Of a stretch of 64,000 nt of DNA, positions 8,801 to 16,973 are shown piece by piece. Below the pieces are notes generated by a model. It was not told where the DNA came from and did not search any database. It saw only the letters and a list, made by a program, of their open reading frames with translations. Source of the DNA: Methylocystis sp. MJC1 (GTDB lineage: Bacteria > Pseudomonadota > Alphaproteobacteria > Rhizobiales > Beijerinckiaceae); NCBI RefSeq assembly GCF_026427715.1, contig NZ_CP107558.1, positions 1,525,001 through 1,589,000 on the forward strand, read 5' to 3'. Every line of letters starts with the position of its first letter. Positions within the stretch are counted from its first letter, which is position 1. The translations under genes and the position numbers were made by a program.

Positions 8801-11300
8801 CGCGAGCCTGCGCGTCGAAATCGAAATCGCGCCCATGGGCGCCGCCGAGCTTGTCATCGTCGACGGCTGGGCGAAGGATATGGGCCGCGCCACGGACTCG
8901 CTCGCGCGCCATCTCGGGCTTGCGCCCGTTGCGCCGGAAATTCTTGATAAGGCGCTGTCGCGCCGCCGCGCGCTCATGATGCCGCCGCCGTCCGCGCAGC
9001 AACGCTACGCCTTCTCGGATGACGGTCGCAGCCTCACGCTTGCGCCAGGCACGCCGCGTCCCTTCGCCCATGTCATCGCCAATGCGGTGGGGCAAGGCTG
9101 CGTGTTGACGAACGACGGCGATATCTTCTCCTTCTCCAGCAATTCGCGCCTCAACAGCTTCACGCCCTTCCGCATGGGCGAGGGCCGCATGGCGCCTCCT
9201 GGGCAGATGATCTACGTCTATGATCTCGCCCGGACGGACCCGCACAGCCCGACCTTCGTGCCGCTGCGCCGACGGGACGCGCGCTATGACGTGACCTTCG
9301 CGCCAGGCTCGGCGGTCTTCCGCTCGGAGCGTGATAATCTCGAGCTGGAGATGACGGTCTTCGTGAGCCCCACGGAGCCGATCGAATTCCGCCTGCTCAA
9401 AATCCGCAACAAGTCGGACCACGAGCGATTGCTTCAGATCGTGCCGGCGATGGAGGTCATTCTCGCCGAAATTCCGACGGAGAGCCTGGGCGCGGTCGAG
9501 TCCGTCATCGACGACGACGTGCGCTCCATCTACTTCCGCAATCCCCAAAACAACTTCGTCAAAGGCTGGGCCTTCGTCACGACCTCCATCCCCGCCGAAT
9601 TCGCCGAGACTTCGCGCCGCCGCTTCCTCGGCCACGAGAGCCGCAACCCCTATCTGCCTTACATGGTCGAGCACGGCCATCCGGACGCCGGCGCTCCCGC
9701 GCATGAGCGCAAGGTGGCGGCCTTCTCCGGTTCAATCGACGTGGCGGCGGGCGGGGAGGCGGTCGTCGTCGTCGCGCTCGGCCAGACCACCACGATAGAC
9801 GAGGCGAGGCGCCTCGCGTCTCTCGCGCGCGATCCCGAGTTTGCGAGGGCGCAGCTGGCGGCAAGCGACGCCGCCTGGAATGAGCAGCTGTCCGTGCTGC
9901 GCATCGAGACCAACCGCCCCGACGTCGATCGCCTCGTGAACGACTGGCTGCCCTATCAGCTTCTCGCCTCGCGCCTATGGGGCCGCACCGGACCGGCGCA
10001 GCGCTCGGGCGCGACCGGCTATCGCGATCAGCTTCAGGACGTCATTCCGCTCGTCCATCTCGCGCCCGCGCGCGCCCGCGCTCAGATCTTGCTGCACGCC
10101 AGGCATCAATATCTCGAAGGCGACGCCTGCAAATGGTGGCACCGCGCCCCCAATGGCGGAACGGGCCTCGCCGATCGGACCCATTCCTCCGATCCGCATC
10201 TCTGGCTGCCCTATGTCACGATCCGCTATGTGAAGGGCACAGGCGATGCGGCGATCCTCGACGCGGTCGAGAGCTTCCTCGAAGCCAATCCGGTGCCGAA
10301 GGATCAGGAGGGCGAGGCGACCGTCCCGCTCAATTCGCGCGATAAGGACACGCTGCTCGGACACTGCGCGCGCGCCATCGATTACACGCTCGATCGTTTC
10401 GGCGCCCATGGCCTGCCGCTCGTCGGCTCGGGAGACTGGGACGACGGCATGCATCTCGTCGGTGCGCAGGGGCGCGGCGAGAGCGTGTGGCTCGGCTTCT
10501 TCCTGCACGGCATATTGGTCGATATCGCGCCGCTGTTCGAGGCGAAGGGCGACGGCGCCCGCGCGGCGCGCTATCTGGCGCGCGCCGAGAAGCTGCGCGC
10601 AGCTCTCGCAGAATGTTGGCGCGGCGACCGCTATGTGCGCGACTTCGCAGACGACGGCCGCGAGCTTTCTCCGATGAGCGCCATGACCGCCCATTGGCCG
10701 ACGCTCACCCATGCCGTGGACGCGGCGCGCGGCCGCGAGGCGATCGAGAAGGCTTTGGCCGTGCTCGGCCGCTCCAACCGCATCCTGCTCGTTACGCCGC
10801 CCTTCGACGAACATTCCGATCCCTATCCCGGCCGCAGCGCGGAATATCCGCCGGGCGTGCGCGAGAACGGCGGACAATATTCGCATGGCGTCTCCTGGTT
10901 CGTCGACGCGCTGGCGAAGCTCGGCGCGCAGGCCAAGGCCGAGGGCGACGTAAAAGCAGCGCAGGAACTTTTCGCCCAGGCCTTCGAGAGCTGGATCGCC
11001 ATCTCGCCGATCTCCAAGCTGCGCACGCCGGCGGAGGCTGATGTTTATGGATTGCCGCCGCACCAGCAGCCGGCCGACGTCTATGAGGGCGAGGGCTATG
11101 AGGGCCGCGGCGGATGGAGCTGGTACACGGGCGCCGCCGCGCGCATGATTTCCGCCGCCTATGCCATGCTCGGTGTGGAATTCGAGAGTGGCGAGCTGCG
11201 CCTGCGCGCCGACGCCTTCGATCCGAAGGGCGGGTTGCAATTGAAAAGCGTCTCTTACAAAGGCAAGACGTTTACGAAAGAGAACAGCTGTGGGGTATAA
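5829..11300 (+). CDS. Large membrane-anchored GH94 (glycosyltransferase-36 type) protein, cyclic glucan synthase-like
   Basis: 1823 residues. The start at 5829 is supported by GGAGG (5817-5821) seven bases upstream. The first ~740 residues hold a dozen or more hydrophobic helices in several clusters. The rest resembles the C-terminal phosphorylase half of cyclic β-1,2-glucan synthases (NdvB/ChvB): tandem carbohydrate-binding/GT36-linked β domains (about 760-1350) and a GH94 (α/α)6 catalytic domain (about 1360-1800). The catalytic Asp motif GSGDWDDGMHLVG is near residue 1535. I find no DxD or QxxRW motif of a GT84 synthase domain in the membrane region, and the protein is ~1000 residues shorter than NdvB. 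It may process or phosphorolyse a glucan rather than polymerise one. It is monocistronic. Confidence 0.8.
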   Translation: MATTHGESETGVALVERVLFGLAFAAVAALEASGGPTHLLIAGFFAAASLYLLRPARETNRQAANFAVDFAAVGVFAALCDRSGVLWRAPETLEQLFRFSPVGAGAAALAYLGGAIALTARSRMRLRGALFLLPFLFSLLIALGSPPVTQIGAALFLGLEVPEPVAKIAARTLALFLLNEAVVIGVPLALGRFLPRQWRPHGILFASAFIASLTPFIATAVSQFVAPYVPAPIAAIAAAIAEGLAQAGLWGETYLVTQAIAGLLRATPSLSVVVYQDWKTGAEKGAVYGFAFIGLLLVAGLVVSFPPAVTAIAYSGPIGGAIIGAALYPLARTIVESTDSTSPFFGRLREAYRSEANFARGAVVGAAVAIAVMVDLPSASASNRFLFGAAVGVLAYAGVDLAFDLAALMRDRRQHFRSWRVYTLAALLGASVAGAIAWYFDADQLGTVVRKFFAYVSLDYAADGRPLNAYVVRPLFSKWGATDLGVVDGGVRLLYDESLSGVIQWVFAAPLFSINLFFLTALVKRSLQPLRQLASWEGLDMLVENAVRVLRWGLWMAPVIYSFLKATPDPTWYNQDGLIRTGVATWMSYVLPDNEFRSWSLDIFTALLAYDVIRVLIWFDHMGLRVATLVNLSFVGGDALDEHAARFVGKQQVSRSIPEGIRRFGTWAPLLLPFYIPRGAEWDKAWNAAEQMAGSRPPSYTYLVGGYLAYAGFIALGLVLFLLTRLAQAQKIPLEGITGAGGAPGSRPLKLANGLMISEWFQDGQGAIRIEGVARGGPAIDLTRRPDDHAHPRGRFLFVREDGGQLWSVGEAPTRCPCACAQLTDAGENCLFFIAEQNGFVVEARVSLAPDEAVEIQHLKIVNLEQRPRKLMLASLREWVLNETAVELRDAAYNAIHVGTWYVKSLNAIFAQNRLLKGGARRQADRRLSPEVGFHAIAAGPDTKMTILGYEDVKSRFYGMGPTNAPDSLTDLGEAPRSPEDEGLLYGFEPCASLRVEIEIAPMGAAELVIVDGWAKDMGRATDSLARHLGLAPVAPEILDKALSRRRALMMPPPSAQQRYAFSDDGRSLTLAPGTPRPFAHVIANAVGQGCVLTNDGDIFSFSSNSRLNSFTPFRMGEGRMAPPGQMIYVYDLARTDPHSPTFVPLRRRDARYDVTFAPGSAVFRSERDNLELEMTVFVSPTEPIEFRLLKIRNKSDHERLLQIVPAMEVILAEIPTESLGAVESVIDDDVRSIYFRNPQNNFVKGWAFVTTSIPAEFAETSRRRFLGHESRNPYLPYMVEHGHPDAGAPAHERKVAAFSGSIDVAAGGEAVVVVALGQTTTIDEARRLASLARDPEFARAQLAASDAAWNEQLSVLRIETNRPDVDRLVNDWLPYQLLASRLWGRTGPAQRSGATGYRDQLQDVIPLVHLAPARARAQILLHARHQYLEGDACKWWHRAPNGGTGLADRTHSSDPHLWLPYVTIRYVKGTGDAAILDAVESFLEANPVPKDQEGEATVPLNSRDKDTLLGHCARAIDYTLDRFGAHGLPLVGSGDWDDGMHLVGAQGRGESVWLGFFLHGILVDIAPLFEAKGDGARAARYLARAEKLRAALAECWRGDRYVRDFADDGRELSPMSAMTAHWPTLTHAVDAARGREAIEKALAVLGRSNRILLVTPPFDEHSDPYPGRSAEYPPGVRENGGQYSHGVSWFVDALAKLGAQAKAEGDVKAAQELFAQAFESWIAISPISKLRTPAEADVYGLPPHQQPADVYEGEGYEGRGGWSWYTGAAARMISAAYAMLGVEFESGELRLRADAFDPKGGLQLKSVSYKGKTFTKENSCGV

Positions 11301-11403
11301 GTAGAACACTGGCTTCGTTTACATTTATATTGTCTCGGTCTGGCTGTTAATGTAGCGTTTACGCCATTCAGCGCCGTTTGGGCGCTCGTATTGGCGTTCT
11401 TTT

Positions 11404-12255
11404 ATGCGTGCTTCGGTGTTATTTCTTGTTTTTATTTATTTGCTTAGCGCCGCCACAGCGCGGGCGGGCGCCTGGCTGTACCCCGAAGGCCATGGGCAGC
11501 TCATCCTGACGACCGCCTTCGCCGACGCCCAAGACGCGTTCGACGCCAGCGGCCGGCTGTTGAAGACGCCCTCCTATCGCAAGTTGGAAACGCGCCTCTA
11601 TCTCGAACATGGCGTGACCGATTGGCTGAGCGTCGTCGCCGAGGGAAGCGCGATGAGCTTTCAGGGCGGCGGCGAGTCGGCGCGCCTCAAACAGCTCGAT
11701 GCGCTGATTGCGGAAGCCAAGAGCGGCCTGCCTTTCATCCTTCCGGCGGAGACAGGAATTAGATACCAGGGGCTCGGGCTCGGCGCCGCCGGGGCGCGCC
11801 TGCGGCTGTTCACCCACGCTCAATATGTTTTTTCGGTCGAAGCCAGCCTTCGCGCCGCGTCGAGCGAGGCGCGCCACTTTCTGGATATGCGCGACGCGGC
11901 GCAATTCGATGCGCGCCTCCTTATGGGTCGCTCTCTGAGCCTCTTCGGCTTTACGGGCTTTCTCGATACGCAGATCGGCTATCGCACGGGCGGCCAGAAT
12001 GGCGACGAGGTCCGCGTGGATTTGACCGCCGGCGTTCGGCCGATCGACCGCCTTATGCTGATGGCGTAAAGCTTCTCGGCTGTCGCGCCACGCGGCGGGC
12101 TTTCGACCTTGATGGCCGCGCAGAAATTCCAGCTGAGCGCGGTCTACGACTTCACAACCACGGTTTCGGCGCAGATCGGGGCCGCCGCCGCGCTCAATGG
12201 CGTGAATTCGCCTCCCGAGCGCGGTTTGATCTGCGCCGTCTGGTGGCGCTACTGA
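11404..12255 (+). pseudogene. Outer-membrane β-barrel protein gene interrupted by an in-frame stop
   Basis: The reading frame starts at 11404 with a signal peptide ending near ATARA. It runs through amphipathic β-strand-rich sequence to a TAA at 12067-12069, giving 221 residues. The same frame continues without a shift for 61 more codons to a TGA at 12253-12255. That continuation also looks like barrel strands (FQLSAVYDFTTTVSAQIGAA) and ends in VWWRY, the terminal aromatic residue typical of outer-membrane barrels recognised by BamA. So a CAA/CAG-to-TAA-type nonsense change appears to have removed the last strands. The function is unknown; it could be a small porin-like protein. Confidence 0.6.
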
Positions 12256-12259
12256 GCGG

Positions 12260-12610
12260 TTATTGCGCCTCGGCGACGGTCGAGACCGGCTCCACCTTCA
12301 CATGGGCGACGCCCGCCGAGCGGAAGCCCAGCGCGTCTGCGGCGGTGGCGGAGACGTCGATCACGCGACCGCCTCTAAAGGGCCCGCGGTCGTTGATGGT
12401 CACGACGACAGATCGATTGTTCACGAGATTGGTAACCCGCACCTTCGAGCCGAAGGGCAGCGTGCGATGGGCCGCCGTATAGGCGCCGACATGGCCGCCG
12501 CTCGCGGTGCGTCCACCAAGTTTATAATAAGAAGCCTTGCCAACCCAACCTGCTTCGGCGCCGCCGGTCAACGCAACCAGCGCGACGGCTCCAATCAACA
12601 TTTTTCTCAA
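12260..12610 (-). CDS. RlpA-like septal ring lytic transglycosylase (double-psi β-barrel) protein
   Basis: 116 residues: a signal peptide (to about AEA, residue 20) and then a minimal double-psi β-barrel domain. The RlpA signature is visible: [34 protein letters not shown], and the catalytic-type [11 protein letters not shown] followed by [14 protein letters not shown]. RlpA proteins cleave naked glycan strands of peptidoglycan at division sites. This one lacks the C-terminal SPOR domain of E. coli RlpA, which is common for short alphaproteobacterial versions. The gene is convergent with the barrel pseudogene, five bases apart. Confidence 0.88.
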   Translation of the reverse strand: MRKMLIGAVALVALTGGAEAGWVGKASYYKLGGRTASGGHVGAYTAAHRTLPFGSKVRVTNLVNNRSVVVTINDRGPFRGGRVIDVSATAADALGFRSAGVAHVKVEPVSTVAEAQ

Positions 12611-13044
12611 CAGCAGTCTCCTCCTCGCACTTGCGTGCTTGCGGGTGATTTACGCTGGCGACCGTGCGCTAGCGTGACTGCTGTCAGTAGAGTGGCGTTC
12701 AGGCAAAATAAAGGTAGGAAGAAGACGTCACAGAGATAGGAACGTCTAGAAGTGTGACGATTCATTATAAATTGTGCGGCGCAAACAACGCGTCGACACT
12801 CTCTCATAATAGAAAGAAAATAGTCAGTTATACGATTCATGTCAGATATTACGGGGCAGGCGTCGTTGCATAATCGCAACACCACGAAAAAATCATTGGG
12901 GCGCTAGCCTGGCCGCAGGGCAGGCGCGCGTTGCTTGATTTGCCTCTTGGCGGCCGCATCTAGCGGCTTCTGGCGGCGTTGCGGTGGTAGACGCGCGCCC
13001 ACGCTTTTCTTCGCTGCGCGCCGCCATTCGGCAAGGAGGCGGAG
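12611..13044 (+). other. Intergenic stretch without a convincing gene
   Basis: About 430 bases between the divergent rlpA-like and Gly/Trp-rich genes. Open frames here lack family resemblance. The part from 12700 to 12890 is clearly more AT-rich than its surroundings, so it probably holds the promoters of both flanking genes. A strong Shine-Dalgarno, AAGGAGG (13033-13039), precedes the gene at 13045. Confidence 0.5.
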
Positions 13045-13866
13045 ATGGTTACCCGTAAATTCAACGTCGCCCTCGCGAGCGCGGCGCTAGGTGCGGCGCT
13101 GCTCGCGCAGACCGGGGCGGCTGACGCGCAACTCCGCGCAGGCGGGGGCTTCGGCGGCGCGGCGCTCGGCGGTGGCGGAATGGCGCATGGGGCGATCGGC
13201 GGGCTTGGCGGCGGCGGCCTCGGCGGAGGCCTGGGCGGCGGGGGATTTGCACACGGACCGATCGGAGGGCTCGGCGGGGGCGGATTTGCAGGCGGCGGAA
13301 TGGTGCGCCCCTTTGGCGGACTTGGGGGCGGCGGCGCGATGTTTGGAGCGGGACGCCTTGGCGGGGCTCCCATCGCTGGCGCTTTCGGCGGCGTACCCCG
13401 CATGGGCGCGCTCGGCGGCGCTTGGGGCGGACGCCCATTCGGAATGTGGGGTGGTCGCGGTCTTGCCTGGGGCGGACGCCCATTCGGGATGTGGGGCGGT
13501 CGTGGCCTCGCCTGGGGCGGACATTGGGGGCGCCCATGGGCCGGTTTCGGCTACCGCCGCGCGGCCTATGGCTGGGGCGGAGGTTGGGGCTGGCGGCGGC
13601 CCTGGTGGCGCCACAGAGGTTATTATTGGGGCGGCTGGCCGCTTTATGGCGCAGGCCTCCTCGGCGCGGGTTGGGGCTGGGGCGGCGGCTATGGTTGGCC
13701 CTATTGGTCGGATTATGGAAGCTGCTTGCAGCCCCGGACCATCCGGACCTACTGGGGTTGGCGGCGCCGCTGGGTGAATATCTGCAGCACATGGGGCTAT
13801 CCGGCCTGGGGTTATGGCGGCTGGGGCGGGCCCGGGCTGCTCAACGCCGGCTGGGGTCTTTGGTGA
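13045..13866 (+). CDS. Secreted glycine/tryptophan-rich repetitive protein
   Basis: 273 residues with a signal peptide (cut near ADAQ). Residues ~33-125 are glycine-rich GGLGGGG-type repeats. The middle and C-terminal parts are unusually rich in Trp, Gly, Arg and Tyr (WGWGGGYGWPYW), with two exact-length copies of a 15-residue repeat. The last ~60 residues contain two cysteines (YGSCLQPRTIRTYWGWRRRWVNICSTWG), so a disulfide-closed C-terminal module is likely. Low-complexity secreted proteins of this kind are common in Rhizobiales, with no established role. Translation starts from AAGGAGG six bases before the ATG, and a hairpin terminator follows the stop codon. Confidence 0.75.
   Translation: MVTRKFNVALASAALGAALLAQTGAADAQLRAGGGFGGAALGGGGMAHGAIGGLGGGGLGGGLGGGGFAHGPIGGLGGGGFAGGGMVRPFGGLGGGGAMFGAGRLGGAPIAGAFGGVPRMGALGGAWGGRPFGMWGGRGLAWGGRPFGMWGGRGLAWGGHWGRPWAGFGYRRAAYGWGGGWGWRRPWWRHRGYYWGGWPLYGAGLLGAGWGWGGGYGWPYWSDYGSCLQPRTIRTYWGWRRRWVNICSTWGYPAWGYGGWGGPGLLNAGWGLW
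13426..13515 (+). repeat. Two tandem 45-bp coding repeats
   Basis: Two adjacent 45-base units (13426-13470 and 13471-13515) encode GGRPFGMWGGRGLAW twice. The units differ only at a few mostly silent bases, consistent with a recent in-frame duplication within the Gly/Trp-rich protein gene. Confidence 0.9.
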
Positions 13867-13872
13867 TGAAAA

Positions 13873-13905
13873 CCCCTCCCTCGACGCTCGGGGGAGGGAT
13901 TTTTT
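13873..13905 (+). terminator. Rho-independent terminator
   Basis: CCCTCCC (13874-13880) pairs with GGGAGGG (13892-13898) around an 11-base loop and is followed by ATTTTTT. It lies directly after the stop codon at 13866 and would end the Gly/Trp-rich protein transcript. Confidence 0.85.
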
Positions 13906-14480
13906 CAGGCCGCCGCCGAACGGGCATGAACGTCATGGCCGCCGTTTTTCTGCATGACGTCGATAGCGATCTTCTCTTTCGCCTCGTCCCAGGCGCGCGC
14001 CCAAAGCAGCATGCCGCCATGGGCCACCTGTGCCTTGACCCAGGTCGCCTCCGCCGAGCCCAGCAGCTGGGCGAGAGTGGCGCCAATCACGCCGCCGCCG
14101 CCGCCCAGCGCCAGCGCCGCCGCGATCGCCGCGCCGAGCGTTCCGCCCGCGGCCAGCGCCATGCCGGCGCCGCCGACCGCGCCGATGTAAAAGAGCGCCC
14201 CGATCAGGCTGGCCTTGGCTTCGTTGCGCGCCTCAGGATCGATATAGGCGCCGTGGGGCGCTGTCGCGCTGCCGCCGAGCTCTTCCGCCGAAAGGCTCTG
14301 ATCGCCGAGCGCCTCGCGCACGACTGTCTGGGGCGCGAGAACGCTGATCGTCGTCTGGTCGAAGCCGTCGACGAGGAGATCGTCGATCGCCGATTGCATC
14401 TGGTCGAGATTGTCGAACACGCCGACGACCTCGCGCAGCTCGCCACGTTGCTCGGGCGTAAGAGCTTTTTGCGTTTCCAT
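13905..14480 (-). CDS. Glycine-zipper stress-type membrane-associated protein
   Basis: 191 residues. The N-terminal part (VVGVFDNLDQMQSAIDDLLVDGFDQTTISVLA) resembles the 'general stress protein 17M-like' fold that senses or binds an unknown ligand. It is followed by a long Ala/Gly-rich hydrophobic stretch (about residues 93-150, with GGAGMALAAGGTLGAAIAAALALGG split by glycine zippers) that may insert in a membrane, and then a polar C-terminus. The function is unknown. The gene is convergent with the Gly/Trp-rich protein and its stop abuts that gene's terminator. Confidence 0.65.
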   Translation of the reverse strand: METQKALTPEQRGELREVVGVFDNLDQMQSAIDDLLVDGFDQTTISVLAPQTVVREALGDQSLSAEELGGSATAPHGAYIDPEARNEAKASLIGALFYIGAVGGAGMALAAGGTLGAAIAAALALGGGGGVIGATLAQLLGSAEATWVKAQVAHGGMLLWARAWDEAKEKIAIDVMQKNGGHDVHARSAAA

Positions 14481-14633
14481 TCCCGTGCTCCCCGAGCGCG
14501 GCGCGACGAAGCCGCCTGAACCAACCGCGCTCTCGCTTTGTTAAAGGGAGCGGAAGAGGCAGGGCGGCAAGGTTCGAGTGGGGGATTTTGGGGCCCTTCG
14601 CCGCATTGGCGTGGAATGTTATAGGGTCTGTCT

Positions 14634-14852
14634 ATGAGCGACACGCTGCAATTGGCCTTTTCCAAGGCCGTCGCACTACCTGAACCGGCGCGCGAAAAGA
14701 TCGCGCGGGAGCTGCTGGACCGCATCGACGCTTCGTCGCGGTTGCGGGCGGAGGTCGACGCCGGAATCGCGGAACTCGACGCCGGCCTCGGCGCGCCGCT
14801 TGATATCGAGGCGCTGATACGGGAAGCGCGCGCCGAGCATGACCAAGGTTAG
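14634..14852 (+). CDS. Putative antitoxin of a ParD/RelB-like toxin-antitoxin pair
   Basis: 72 residues. The sequence AFSKAVALPEPAREKIARELLDRIDASSRLRAEVDAGIAEL matches the short antitoxin type found next to ParE/RelE toxins: an N-terminal dimerising segment and a C-terminal toxin-binding helix (IEALIREARAEHDQG). The gene is intact and overlaps the start of the following toxin frame by 14 bases (toxin ATG at 14839), the usual coupling in such modules. The toxin frame is broken, so this may be an orphan antitoxin. Confidence 0.6.
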   Translation: MSDTLQLAFSKAVALPEPAREKIARELLDRIDASSRLRAEVDAGIAELDAGLGAPLDIEALIREARAEHDQG

Positions 14853-15030
14853 GCTACTGGTCTGGGCACCGCGCGAGCGAGGATATGGAGGGTGTTCGGC
14901 GCTATTACGCGCCGCGTCGCTTCAGCGGAGATTGCCGATTGCATTCTTGCGACATCACGCAGCCCGCTTGGAATACAACCCTCTTCCTGGCCGCGAGCGA
15001 GCTACTGGAAAAAATTACCGCCCGGCGTAG
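14839..15030 (+). pseudogene. Decayed ParE/RelE-type toxin gene
   Basis: The frame opening at ATG 14839 begins like a RelE/ParE toxin (MTKVRLLVWAPRE). The typical downstream pieces then appear in different frames: EGVRRYYA in one, RVASAEIADCILA in another, and AARLEYNPLPGRE back in the first. At least two or three small indels would be needed to restore one frame. The nuclease or gyrase-poisoning activity is therefore almost certainly lost. The end of the remnant overlaps the 3' end of the convergent DUF3037 gene. Confidence 0.55.
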
Positions 15031-15889
15031 AAAAGAATTTTTGCTTCCGTTTCGTTTCTATTGGGATTGCTAACATGGAGAGCGCTTGAACAAATCGCAT
15101 GCGATCCTGCTCGCTAGCCCAATTGACTAGCTCTGCGCCTTGATGGGCCGCGGCTTCAAGCGAAGGCCTGGCAACGGTTTCGAGTGCGGACGATGCAGAA
15201 TATACCAAGCGTCCTTTCGTTAGCTCGTTACCGAACCGCATTCGAGCTCGCTCGAGAACTAAAGCAGAAATCGCAATTTCAGTTATTGCTTTCCGAGATG
15301 CGTGTTCATCGCCTGAAGCGTCGACTGTCTCCACCACATGATAGGAACCATTACGTAAAACCAAGTCAGCAACTAGGCCTTCGTCCAGCTCAACACCTGT
15401 AACAATACGATGAGATTGGAGGTCCTCCCCTTTCTTCGCGAGTACTCGCTGCTTCTTGAATACGTTCCTTATTTGAGTTAGCAGCTTAGATTTCTTCGGA
15501 CGTGCTCTGACAAGGCCGGGTTCCGGCTCGACGAAGCGCTGCAGAATAAAACCAATGCGCTCCTCGTAAGAGACCGCATCTTCTGCTTGGAAGGTGCCTG
15601 GACGTGAAAATGAAAGAGTCCCGACTCGAGAGAGCAGATCGAGACGTTGCTCGATCGACAGGTCGCCGCGACGTAAATTGCTCTCGTCGATCCGCTTGAG
15701 GTTGTTAAGCAAGTCGGACAAAGCATCCAGATCTAACGCTTGAGAGATCACCTTAGCGCGTTCAAGGCGCTTAGCTGGTCGGATATCAATGCCTGAGTCA
15801 CTGAACACGGCAGCGCCAATATTCAAGCTCTCGCCGCGAACTTTGTCGGGCGAGAACCGAATAATCGCGAAGTTATAGCAGTGAGCCAT
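15002..15889 (-). CDS. DUF3037 family protein
   Basis: About 295 residues from the ATG at 15889 (an in-frame codon at 15904 would add five). The N-terminal MAHCYNFAIIRFSPDKVRGESLNIGAAVFS is the diagnostic start of DUF3037, a family usually encoded directly beside a HipA-like kinase, as here. The C-terminal half is predicted α/β without a motif I recognise. The upstream HipA-like frame ends at 15873, overlapping this gene by 17 bases, so the two are translationally coupled. Base composition is lower in GC than the neighbouring housekeeping genes, suggesting transfer. The biochemical role is unknown. Confidence 0.8.
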   Translation of the reverse strand: MAHCYNFAIIRFSPDKVRGESLNIGAAVFSDSGIDIRPAKRLERAKVISQALDLDALSDLLNNLKRIDESNLRRGDLSIEQRLDLLSRVGTLSFSRPGTFQAEDAVSYEERIGFILQRFVEPEPGLVRARPKKSKLLTQIRNVFKKQRVLAKKGEDLQSHRIVTGVELDEGLVADLVLRNGSYHVVETVDASGDEHASRKAITEIAISALVLERARMRFGNELTKGRLVYSASSALETVARPSLEAAAHQGAELVNWASEQDRMRFVQALSMLAIPIETKRKQKFFSTPGGNFFQ

Positions 15890-16721
15890 TGCGCAAGCCG
15901 TCACGTAGGCGATCTATCTTTGCAGCTCGTCCGCCGTTGGTCCACCAATCTACGAACTGCACCTTTTCGTCCGAAGGCAGCCATTCGTCGGGGGTGGAAT
16001 CGACAACGCGAGTTATCGATTCCGGAGCAAGCTTTTCAAGCTTACCAACTAGCGCAAGTGCTGCATCGAGATCAAATCCGTGCCGCTCCCGGATGCCGCG
16101 GGCTGTGAATATCGTTCCGTGCTCTTTCGCTAGCGGAAACCCCTCGTAACCGCGTGAAAACAAGGCTCTGGCGTGATCGATAAGATAGAGACGGTAATAG
16201 CCATCGTGTTTGCAGCATATAAAATTGTTCTCGTGGCGATCCACGTTGTTGATGAATAGATCGAACGCGTACACTTCTGCGAGCACGCGCCTAAGGCCCG
16301 CAATTGGGAAGCCGCTTGGAAGAAGGGACATCGACGTCAGTATCGCGGCGGTATCAACCTTTTCGCCGATGGTAGCTATTTGGCGAGAACCGAAAACAAG
16401 CAAGCCACTCCTTAAGCGCACAATTTTCGGAGTTGGTACGGGAAGATTAACTAGCTCAGCTAGCTGGGCGGAGACTAGTTCAGATGCAGCGAGGCGAGGG
16501 CTCGCCTCGTTGCTTTTCACGAAATAGCGATGGGTATCGTCACCGTGAACTTCTCCAAGAATGTCCGCACCTTCCTCAGAAGGAAGGAATTCAAGAAGCG
16601 AGTTGACTGGGAAGAAGAAAGCGCGATCCCCATATGGCTCTCCCGGGATGATCGGTCGGGAAAGATATGGGGCGGCCCTCTTAGCCTGATTTTCGATGTG
16701 CCCGGTCATGGAGACTACCAC
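15873..16721 (-). CDS. HipA-like kinase family protein
   Basis: Up to 282 residues; a start at 16709 is also possible. It resembles the stand-alone HipA-like family that pairs with DUF3037. There is an ATP-site-like YFVKSNEASPRLAASELVSAQLAELVNLPVPTP, a catalytic loop FDLFINNVDRHENNFIC (D-x-x-x-x-N) and a metal-binding LIDHARALF, matching the N-RHxxN / D order of HipA kinases. It lacks the HipB DNA-binding partner of classical hipBA. Known HipA enzymes phosphorylate tRNA synthetases; the target here is unknown. With DUF3037 it forms a two-gene unit that travels in accessory regions, so a toxin or defence role is plausible but unproven. Confidence 0.8.
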   Translation of the reverse strand: MVVSMTGHIENQAKRAAPYLSRPIIPGEPYGDRAFFFPVNSLLEFLPSEEGADILGEVHGDDTHRYFVKSNEASPRLAASELVSAQLAELVNLPVPTPKIVRLRSGLLVFGSRQIATIGEKVDTAAILTSMSLLPSGFPIAGLRRVLAEVYAFDLFINNVDRHENNFICCKHDGYYRLYLIDHARALFSRGYEGFPLAKEHGTIFTARGIRERHGFDLDAALALVGKLEKLAPESITRVVDSTPDEWLPSDEKVQFVDWWTNGGRAAKIDRLRDGLRNGSLL

Positions 16722-16973
16722 TAGGCTTTACCGCATGTAACGGCAGCCATACTTTGTCACTTGCGGGTATCATAACGTATTGATATCTAATGATAAAAAT
16801 ATTTATGTTGTTTTCGGTTTGGCTCCAGTAGAAGGCAATCTTTGTCACCTTTCGCTCGTTAGCGTAGGGCAATCGCCGACTGCCGTATGGCGTCGTTCAG
16901 GCGAGAGTTCTGGCCGGATCAGTCCTTGGAGATTGGAAAGCGCGCTCTTGGAGTTTAAGTCGGCGCTGTCTTT

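Noticed and set aside
6438..11309. Three long - strand open frames opposite the GH94 gene
   Set aside because: They mirror codon bias of the real gene on the + strand and show no recognisable product or ribosome site.
12607..12885. Small - strand gene upstream of the RlpA-like gene
   Set aside because: No signal, motif or Shine-Dalgarno, and the sequence is AT-rich promoter-like DNA.
13045..13866. Ribosomally made modified peptide (Gly-rich RiPP)
   Set aside because: The protein is long, has a Sec signal peptide and no maturation enzyme nearby.
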